NCBI RefSeq assembly: GCF_000230675.1
Contig: NZ_AGIK01000004.1
Span: 124,001-188,000, forward strand
DNA length: 64,000 nucleotides
Direction of reading: 5' to 3'
Source: Synechococcus sp. WH 8016
Lineage (GTDB): Bacteria; Cyanobacteriota; Cyanobacteriia; PCC-6307; Cyanobiaceae
Shown piece after piece: positions 41,047-46,471 of this stretch (position 1 is the first letter of the stretch; each line of letters opens with the position of its first letter). Below the pieces are notes generated by a model. It was given only the letters and a program-made list of their open reading frames with translations. It was not told the origin of the DNA and searched no databases. The position numbers were made by a program, and so were the translations under genes.

Positions 41047-41634
41047 TTAAACCTGGGAGTAATAAGCATTTTCTTCGGGCTCATCGTAAAGTTCAACAGG
41101 AAAGTCATTGAAATAAGCTTCAAAAGTCTTACTCCAAACTTCTCCCCATGGAGTCATTGTTGTTGACTCATAGTCTTCCTTAGTCTTCCGATAAGCAATG
41201 ACGTCATCAATTAGAATCTCGTGGGTGTAGCTTGCGGATTCGTTGTCCAACTCTTCTTTCATTTCTTCCAATTCATCATCATCCATTTTGGTTGCAACTT
41301 CATCTAATCCGTATTTCTCAACCATCTCCGAGGTTAAGTAGAACCTGTGCATATGCTCGTCAAAATCATAAAATATCCCATCATCATTCTCTACGAACTC
41401 AGTACCGCGATCCACTTCTTGTTGATGTGAAACTGCTATGCAAACTTCAACATAGGCATGGTTGTCCTTACCCCAATTCCAGGCAGGTGTTTGAATTTGT
41501 GCTGTTTTGCCGTTCGATCTCCATCTCTGAGCTTCCTCCTTGGCTAATTCAACAGATGGAAACCACTTCCAGTCGCCGTCTTGATTGAATACTTCAAACC
41601 AAGTGCTAAGTCCTTGTGGTGGCAGTTCAGTCAT
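41047..41634 (-). CDS. Acidic hypothetical protein, 195 aa
   Basis: The product (MTELPPQGLSTWFEVFNQDG...) is rich in Asp, Glu and aromatic residues, with a long acidic helix DEVATKMDDDELEEMKEELD and the ending PVELYDEPEENAYYSQV. No catalytic motif is seen. Strong overall negative charge can indicate a DNA mimic or a halophile-style protein; that is speculation. It lies downstream of the Yfr1-like region and upstream of rmuC on the same strand. Confidence 0.6.
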   Translation of the reverse strand: MTELPPQGLSTWFEVFNQDGDWKWFPSVELAKEEAQRWRSNGKTAQIQTPAWNWGKDNHAYVEVCIAVSHQQEVDRGTEFVENDDGIFYDFDEHMHRFYLTSEMVEKYGLDEVATKMDDDELEEMKEELDNESASYTHEILIDDVIAYRKTKEDYESTTMTPWGEVWSKTFEAYFNDFPVELYDEPEENAYYSQV

Positions 41635-41715
41635 TTGATTAGTAGTTCAAGAGAATTGTGTTTTTGATACTTAAACTTTAGCGGAAGCATCGCTATCTCC
41701 ATACTCCTCAAATGA

Positions 41716-41793
41716 TCAGATACATTCCGGAGCAAAATGATCAGGCTGTTGCTGCCACATCAGTGCAGTTTGGCGAAATGGCCCATTGGGTTG
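41716..41793 (-). pseudogene. DUF1651 leader fragment
   Basis: The last 25 codons before a TGA read QPNGPFRQTALMWQQQPDHF and APECI. QTALMWQQQPD matches QTAVMWQQQPD just before the DUF1651 protein at 28480-28752, and the DNA is similar over about 34 bases, but the remainder of the protein is missing. It looks like a truncated copy. Confidence 0.5.
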
Positions 41794-41827
41794 ATACCCA
41801 CTCACTCGAAAGGATGAGTCAAGGCAT

Positions 41828-41854
41828 AAAAAAAGAAGGCGACTAAGCCTTCTT
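41828..41854 (-). terminator. Rho-independent terminator
   Basis: AAGAAGGC / GCCTTCTT with a 6-base loop is followed on the minus strand by a run of T. It is the 3' end of the Yfr1-like transcript candidate; no protein gene on this strand ends nearby. Confidence 0.88.
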
Positions 41855-41900
41855 CGGGGGGTGTGAGGAGCCAAACCTTGTGAGGAGTTGGCCAATCCCA
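41828..41900 (-). ncRNA. Yfr1-like small RNA candidate
   Basis: In minus-strand order: a stem GCCAA/TTGGC (41888-41892 with 41870-41874) has ACTCCTCACAA across its 5' arm and loop. It is followed by an unpaired GCTCCTCACAC and a C run (41855-41870), then a terminator hairpin AAGAAGGC/GCCTTCTT (41833-41854) with a T run. Stem-loop, unpaired CTCCTCACAC and terminator hairpin is the known layout of the cyanobacterial regulatory RNA Yfr1, which pairs with mRNA leaders. The canonical Yfr1 lies elsewhere in the genomes I recall, so this would be an additional, element-borne version. Confidence 0.6.
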
Positions 41901-41980
41901 TGATGATGAGGCGCCTGCAGAACAGTCAATCAACTGATACGGAGGGACTTGCTCAGTCGTATTTCTGAGGCATTATTCAC

Positions 41981-42070
41981 GTGTGAGGAGGGCTTCTTCA
42001 CGGAGTGGAAACTAGGCAACACGCCCAACGAGAAGCCGAGAAACCCTGCCTTTGGCGGGGTTTTCTTTTA
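41981..42070 (+). ncRNA. Plus-strand RNA candidate carrying an anti-Yfr1 sequence
   Basis: GTGTGAGGAG (41981-41990), the exact complement of the Yfr1 motif, is followed by a GGCTTCT/AGAAGCC stem (41991-41997 with 42031-42037) enclosing GGAAAC, and then by a strong terminator. Yfr2-family RNAs also contain a GGAAAC motif and can pair with Yfr1, so this could be a Yfr2-like or decoy RNA. There is no protein-like frame on this strand. The 5' end is a guess. Confidence 0.45.
42041..42070 (+). terminator. Rho-independent terminator
   Basis: AAACCCTGCC / GGCGGGGTTT (42041-42050 and 42054-42063) with a 3-base loop is followed by a T-rich tract. It terminates plus-strand transcription although no protein gene precedes it on that strand. 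Confidence 0.9.
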
Positions 42071-42079
42071 TCTGCGCAT

Positions 42080-42108
42080 AAAAAAGGAGCGGTTTCTCAC
42101 TCCGCTCC
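42080..42108 (-). terminator. Rho-independent terminator of the right-end recombinase transcript
   Basis: GGAGCGG / CCGCTCC (42086-42092 and 42102-42108) is followed on the minus strand by six T. It lies 135 bases after the stop of the recombinase gene and is the first terminator downstream of ssrA in the integrated state. Confidence 0.88.
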
Positions 42109-42242
42109 CATGCCGTGTGTCTTGCGTGAGCAGCCTTCACTGCTATAGCAATCATGAGTTAGCGCAAGGAACATGTTTGTCACGCTACATACAAAGTCGA
42201 AAATTGCTTGAGGCAGGCTGTTATCAACTATTGAGTGTGCTG

Positions 42243-43328
42243 TTATCCGAGTCTCAATGAACTGCTGTCTTTTGGGTTTGCCGCAACGTAATGAGCAGTC
42301 GTTCCAGATGAACTGTGTCCGAGTGTTGCTTGAAGCGTGAAGACATCGACACCTCTCCTGATTGCATGTGTCGCGTGGGTATGGCGGCACCGGTGCGGAT
42401 AAAGCCGTACTCCGGCTTCGCTTCCCCATTTCGCCATGCGAGCAGCAACTGCCTGACGGGTCAATGGGCCATCTCTCCTATCGGAGGGGAACAGCCAGCC
42501 CTCAGGCTCGCCGCGGCCCAACGACTCGAATAACTCCAGCGTTGCGGAGCTGACCCGAATAGCGCGGGGCTTATTGCCCTTGCCCAAGAGCTGAATGTTC
42601 CCGCCCTCCTCCAAACGCTCAATGTCCTGCCAACAGAGACGGCACAATTCAGAGACGCGACACCCCAACAAATACGACCCACGCACCATCACGTAGTCAC
42701 GCGCCGCGATAGCTGAACCCTTTAACTTCTTGGCACTAATTACATCAAGAACTGATGTCAGATCAGACTCAGATAGCGGCTTGGCCAGCTTTGGTGCCGA
42801 CATTCCTGTTCTTCGGGGGATTGGGTTCCGCGGCACTCCTGACACAGCTGATCTCGTAGGTTCAGCGGCCCAGCGATAGAGCGCGCTGACGGCACTGATC
42901 CGTCGATTAAAAGAACGCGGCATCAGCTCGCCTGCATCAACTTGTTCCCGCAGCTGGGACACCCAGTCCTGAACAAGCGCAGGGTCCAACTCCCTCAGGT
43001 GCAGGTGGGGATGGTGCTGATCCCTCCAGCCTGTGAAATGCCTCAGCTCTCGCCTATAACCATCTTTGGTTTCCTGAGATCCAGTGCGACTGCACTGATC
43101 AAGGAATCGTTTTAGGAGGAGATTGTCCCCCCAAAGGACAGCGCCAGCATGAGCGGCATCAAAGAGCCGACTGACGTATGCCAAAGCCTCCGCCTTATCC
43201 AGCCCCAAGAACACCGCAGGAAGCTTGTCGGAAGATTTGTCGGAAACCGCTTTACTGGCTTCTGGCGTAACTACCAGATCATCTGCAGCAGTAACAATTG
43301 AAGGGGGCATTCCACCCCCACGAGTCAC
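42243..43328 (-). CDS. Tyrosine recombinase (right end)
   Basis: The 361-aa protein has an N-terminal SAM-like core-binding domain (about residues 60-170) and a complete catalytic set: Arg in LLGCRVSELCRLCW (near 223), Lys in LGKGNKPRAIRV (near 248), HRCRHTHATH (near 313), LGHSS (near 335) and TTAHYVA with the Tyr nucleophile. Both candidate starts, GTG at 43328 and ATG at 43310, lie inside the att repeat, so its 5' end is formed from ssrA sequence. It resembles XerC/D-type and integron-like recombinases more than the left-end integrase does. Confidence 0.85.
   Translation of the reverse strand: MTRGGGMPPSIVTAADDLVVTPEASKAVSDKSSDKLPAVFLGLDKAEALAYVSRLFDAAHAGAVLWGDNLLLKRFLDQCSRTGSQETKDGYRRELRHFTGWRDQHHPHLHLRELDPALVQDWVSQLREQVDAGELMPRSFNRRISAVSALYRWAAEPTRSAVSGVPRNPIPRRTGMSAPKLAKPLSESDLTSVLDVISAKKLKGSAIAARDYVMVRGSYLLGCRVSELCRLCWQDIERLEEGGNIQLLGKGNKPRAIRVSSATLELFESLGRGEPEGWLFPSDRRDGPLTRQAVAARMAKWGSEAGVRLYPHRCRHTHATHAIRRGVDVFTLQATLGHSSSGTTAHYVAANPKDSSSLRLG
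43225..43245 (+). repeat. Tandem TTGTCGGAA motif, right end
   Basis: TTGTCGGAA occurs at 43225-43233 and 43237-43245, 12 bp apart, in the same orientation as the pair at the left end. It lies inside the recombinase coding region 52 bp from the att repeat. Confidence 0.6.
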
Positions 43329-43338
43329 TTGGGTGATA
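43297..43338. repeat. Right attachment repeat (att), within ssrA
   Basis: Exact copy of 15823-15864. The inverted repeat GGGGG-CATTCCA-CCCCC occupies 43303-43319. This copy is contiguous with the intact tmRNA gene and contains the recombinase start codons. Confidence 0.9.
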
Positions 43339-43612
43339 AGGCTGACTTCACCCCATCTCCCTTAAAAGGGTCAGGCAGCAACAGGGGCTGCTTGACGGGA
43401 GAAACGTACGATGTTGTTCGCAGTTACGGGATTTGCTCTTACCGAGCAGGCTTCAGTAACCCTCCTTATGCCCCGTCGAAACCATTGCAGCCCCGAAGGG
43501 AGAATGGAGCTGAGCGGAATCGAACCGCTGTCCGAAACACCGGTGTGGACCACCTAGTCCGTTCAAGAACGGACCTCATCATTCTGGCATCAAGACCGAA
43601 AGATGCCTCGCC
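43297..43612 (-). ncRNA. ssrA: tmRNA, circularly permuted two-piece form
   Basis: Reading the minus strand, the acceptor part comes first, ending GCGGTTCGATTCCGCTCAGC plus TCCA (3' end at 43505). A 10-base intervening segment follows, then the coding part starting GGGGCTGCAATGGTTTCGAC (43494). GGGGCTG pairs with CAGCTCC to form the acceptor stem; CCA is not encoded. The tag frame at 43371-43421 gives ANNIVRFSRQAAPVAA and a stop. tmRNA rescues stalled ribosomes. Outer ends are approximate; the 3' part overlaps the att repeat. Confidence 0.92.
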
Positions 43613-43964
43613 TCTCGAAGAGCAAAAAACATCAGTGCCTTTGCGACGCCCCTAGGACGCAGCAAGCAAGCAGGGAAGACATTCGGAAAAACCAAATATT
43701 GATACCAACCAAAAGCCAGATTTCAGATACCCACTCCATGCAGTTTTCTTGCTATTCAAAAAGGCAAAAATGATCAATAAACCATCAACAAGAGCATTAT
43801 CTTGACAGATACATTTAAAAACAAAACAGGAGCTTTTCTGCAAATTCGCCACCGCTTTTGTCAAGGCGATCGCATGTCCCGGAGGCTCTCTGGGCTTACA
43901 ACCAAGACAAGAGACTTAGGCTCAGATACCGTGTCAATCAGTAGGCATAAATCGAGACGTAGTA
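43613..43964. other. Intergenic region between ssrA and the methyltransferase gene
   Basis: It holds the divergent upstream regions of ssrA (minus) and the gene at 43965 (plus). I see one GCGATCGC (HIP1) octamer at 43866-43873 and no protein-like frame. Promoter elements are not obvious enough to call. Confidence 0.6.
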
Positions 43965-45119
43965 GTGAACAGAAAGCAAGCAAAATCTGAGCGCATTAAA
44001 GGTGTCTCCGTGCTACCTCAAGGATTGGAAGAAGCTGGAGTCACTGAGCTTCTTGCCTTAGGAGCGAAAGCGGTGAAACCACTGCGTAGGGCCGTCTCAT
44101 TCGAGGCAGATATGGCTTGCCTGTATCGGCTTCATTTGCAATGCCGTCTGCCTTTTCGATTGCTGCGGGAAGTAGCCCGATTCCCATGTGATGGACGCGA
44201 GTCGCTGTATTCAGGGGTGCAGGAAGGACTGAACTGGGAACGCTGGCTGCATCCCTCGATGAGTTTTCGGGTGGATGTCACTGGGACAGCTCCCGGCCTT
44301 AATCACAGCCACTACTCCGCACTGCAAATCAAGAACGCGATCGTTGATCGACAACGCGACATCTGGGGACAACGGTCTTCGATCGATCTCGATGAACCTG
44401 ATGTTTGCCTGCACGTGCATCTCGATCGAGAGGGTGGCGTGCTGAGTCTCGATGGATCAGGCGGCAGTCTCCACCGCCGCGGCTATCGCGCCGAAATGGG
44501 GGATGCTCCCCTCAAAGAGAATCTCGCCGCTGGCTTGATCCGCCTGAGTGGATGGACAGGAACCACTCCGCTCGTGGATCCCCTCTGTGGCTCGGGAACG
44601 TTGCTCATCGAAGCGGCGTCACTGGCTGCAGGGCATGCCCCTGGCCTCAACCGCAGCTTTGCCCTCGAAGGTTGGGCTGATTTTGATGACGACCTCTGGA
44701 GAGAGGAGAAAGAACGCGCGCTCAAGCGCCAAGAGCAGGGCCAATTCCAACCCCTCATCATTGGCTGCGAACAGGATCCATCGATTGCCAAACAGGCTCG
44801 CAACAACGTTGAGGCCGCTGGTCTTTCCCACTTGATCTCCATTCAAACGGGAGATTTCCGAGATCTCCAGCTCCCCGAAGGACCAGGAACGATCGTTTGC
44901 AATCCTCCTTATGGATTACGCATCGGAGCCGGTCAGGATCTTGAAGCGCTGTACGGCGATCTCGGTGCCATGGTGAAAAGCCAAGCCTCAGGATGGGATT
45001 TCTGGCTGCTTAGCGGCAATGCTGGAGTCACGGGAGCCCTGCGGATGAGAGCGTCCCGACGGATCCCGATCAACAACGGAGGCATCGACTGCCGCTGGTT
45101 GCATTACCAAGTGCGTTGA
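43965..45119 (+). CDS. THUMP-domain rRNA methyltransferase (RlmL-like)
   Basis: The 384-aa protein (GTG start) has a THUMP-like N-terminal region (about residues 15-160) and a class I methyltransferase domain: LVDPLCGSGTLLIEAASLAA near 200 (SAM-binding loop), CEQDPSIAKQARNNVEAAG near 270, and VCNPPYGLRIG near 305 (the NPPY catalytic motif for base N-methylation). It probably methylates a guanine in 23S rRNA, as RlmL does, though without the second domain of E. coli RlmKL. Confidence 0.85.
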   Translation: MNRKQAKSERIKGVSVLPQGLEEAGVTELLALGAKAVKPLRRAVSFEADMACLYRLHLQCRLPFRLLREVARFPCDGRESLYSGVQEGLNWERWLHPSMSFRVDVTGTAPGLNHSHYSALQIKNAIVDRQRDIWGQRSSIDLDEPDVCLHVHLDREGGVLSLDGSGGSLHRRGYRAEMGDAPLKENLAAGLIRLSGWTGTTPLVDPLCGSGTLLIEAASLAAGHAPGLNRSFALEGWADFDDDLWREEKERALKRQEQGQFQPLIIGCEQDPSIAKQARNNVEAAGLSHLISIQTGDFRDLQLPEGPGTIVCNPPYGLRIGAGQDLEALYGDLGAMVKSQASGWDFWLLSGNAGVTGALRMRASRRIPINNGGIDCRWLHYQVR

Positions 45120-45129
45120 CCCCAATCGA

Positions 45130-45528
45130 TCAACGTCCCATCACGGCGCGGGTGGTTTTGGACAACCCTTCGAGGGTCTGCGGCAAATAAGGCCCCTTGG
45201 CCAGCTGTCCTCCAATCCGCAAGCTCGCACCCGCAACCACCACATTCAAGAACGCAAGGGTGAGCAAAGACTGCGGCAACGTCCAACTGAAAGCGGTCAA
45301 GGACCAGACCACAAAAGCCGTTTCAACAGCCACGAGAGCCAAGAGCATCAAGGTTCCGCCCATGGCCAAAAACACACCCCCGCCAATCAGGCGGCGCTTC
45401 TCTCGACCAACTTCCTGCAGAGCAATACGGACATGCAGGTCCATCACCGAAGCGGCTAGCGAGGTCACTCGACCCGCCGCCCCGAGACCTCTTGGGCGGC
45501 TCTCCTGAGATCCAGGTAGTTCACTCAT
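45130..45528 (-). CDS. Holin-superfamily III-like membrane protein
   Basis: The 132-aa product has an N-terminal amphipathic stretch and two membrane helices (LIGGGVFLAMGGTLMLLALV, LPQSLLTLAFLNVVVAGASL), the pattern of the YqjE/phage-holin-like family. Its start overlaps the previous gene's stop by 4 bases, so it is translationally coupled to the YqjD-like gene, as in many bacteria. Confidence 0.7.
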   Translation of the reverse strand: MSELPGSQESRPRGLGAAGRVTSLAASVMDLHVRIALQEVGREKRRLIGGGVFLAMGGTLMLLALVAVETAFVVWSLTAFSWTLPQSLLTLAFLNVVVAGASLRIGGQLAKGPYLPQTLEGLSKTTRAVMGR

Positions 45529-45953
45529 GAGGAACGACGACCTCCAGTGAGCAGGGCACCGACAAGAAGGCCAACCCCAGCAGCGATGGCGATGGCCAGC
45601 AGCGGCCGCTCTCGCACAGGGCGCTCAATCTTGGGTCGCAAGGTGGCATTGAGATCATCAAGCAGATGTTCGAGTTGCTCCTCCAAGGGCTCAAGGGTGT
45701 CCGCAAAACTGCGCACGCTCTCCCCGGGGTGATGCATCAAATCTTCCAGCTGCAGCTGCACGGTTTGCACCGCTCGATCGCTTTGGGAAGCAATCAATTG
45801 CACAACCTCATCAAAACTGCCCCGGGTGGCATCTAAGGCTTGATGCGTCACCTCGGGCCAACGGCGCTGGATTTCAGGAACGAGAGACTCAAAATGATCC
45901 CGAAACCGTTGCGCAAAATCCTTGTCTTCCTCTTGGGATGGAGCTGAGTCCAT
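45525..45953 (-). CDS. YqjD/ElaB (DUF883)-like membrane protein
   Basis: The 142-aa protein is a long helical rod ending in a membrane anchor with small-residue packing (RERPLLAIAIAAGVGLLVGA, GGRR). This is typical of YqjD-type proteins that sit at the inner membrane and may bind ribosomes. It is the first gene of a pair with the holin-like gene. Confidence 0.7.
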   Translation of the reverse strand: MDSAPSQEEDKDFAQRFRDHFESLVPEIQRRWPEVTHQALDATRGSFDEVVQLIASQSDRAVQTVQLQLEDLMHHPGESVRSFADTLEPLEEQLEHLLDDLNATLRPKIERPVRERPLLAIAIAAGVGLLVGALLTGGRRSS

Positions 45954-45998
45954 GGGTAGGGGTAACGCCTTTTTCAGACTAGAGATGGTGTCTAGAAG

Positions 45999-46421
45999 AT
46001 GACACCCATCTCAGCGCAACTGTCTCGATACCTATTCCTAGAGCACACGAATGCTCCAGATGATCCGGCATGCAGGCATGTGGATTTACTGCTTGAAGAT
46101 GGCGAAAGCTGCCGCACCTGGCGTCTGCGCAGTGTTCCCCTTCCCAATGGCCCCAGCCTCAAAGCCACCCCATTGCCAAGGCACCGACTGATCTGGCTGG
46201 AGCGAACATCAGCGGCCGTGTCTGGAGGGCGCGGCTGGGGACGGCGCATTGTGGGGGGCACTTTCCAGGGGGTCTTACCCGACAACCCGAAGGCGCTGAT
46301 CAGGGTTGAGCTCCGCGGCACTGCCGCCCTTCGCTTTCCAGACCCCTTGATCCTCGAACTAGCCGATGGCGAATGCCGGCTGCATTCATCAGCAGATCAA
46401 AGACCGGCGCCAAGCCCTTGA
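45999..46421 (+). CDS. Conserved hypothetical protein (LigD phosphoesterase-like fold possible)
   Basis: The 140-aa protein has RYLFLEHTNAPDDPACRHVD followed by LLLEDGESCRTWRL and an LRGTAALRFPDPLILELADG end. The H-x-D-L-x-L-E-D-G pattern recalls the 3'-phosphoesterase domain of LigD, but key His positions cannot be confirmed, so this is tentative. It ends 50 bases before smc on the same strand. Confidence 0.5.
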   Translation: MTPISAQLSRYLFLEHTNAPDDPACRHVDLLLEDGESCRTWRLRSVPLPNGPSLKATPLPRHRLIWLERTSAAVSGGRGWGRRIVGGTFQGVLPDNPKALIRVELRGTAALRFPDPLILELADGECRLHSSADQRPAPSP

Positions 46422-46471
46422 GCTTTTCAGAAGCTTCGCTAGTTTTGATTTGCTGACAGCTGTGTCACCTG

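Larger units (their letters stand above)
15823..43338. mobile_element. 27.5-kb integrative element in the tmRNA gene (satellite/tycheposon-like)
   Basis: The element is bounded by exact 42-bp repeats, has a tyrosine recombinase inside each end, and is inserted at the 3' part of ssrA. It carries an integrase-primase/helicase-terminase-like module (16.0-22.2 kb) and defence-type and unknown cargo (22.4-41.6 kb). No capsid, tail, portal or large terminase gene is visible, so it is not a complete prophage; satellites or tycheposons would depend on a helper. Large parts (20-28 kb and 35-41 kb) look more AT-rich than the flanking core genes. Confidence 0.88.

Noticed and set aside
41949-42260. Plus-strand 103-codon frame in the RNA region
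   Set aside because: It crosses a strong plus-strand terminator and the opposing recombinase terminator, so it cannot be expressed as one mRNA.
15823-43338. Complete prophage
   Set aside because: No capsid, portal, tail or large terminase gene is visible; only integration, replication and a possible small terminase are present.
43371-43553. Minus-strand open frame of 60 codons over ssrA
   Set aside because: It is the tmRNA tag frame read backward into the structured acceptor part; the tRNA-like ends and tag identify the locus as ssrA.
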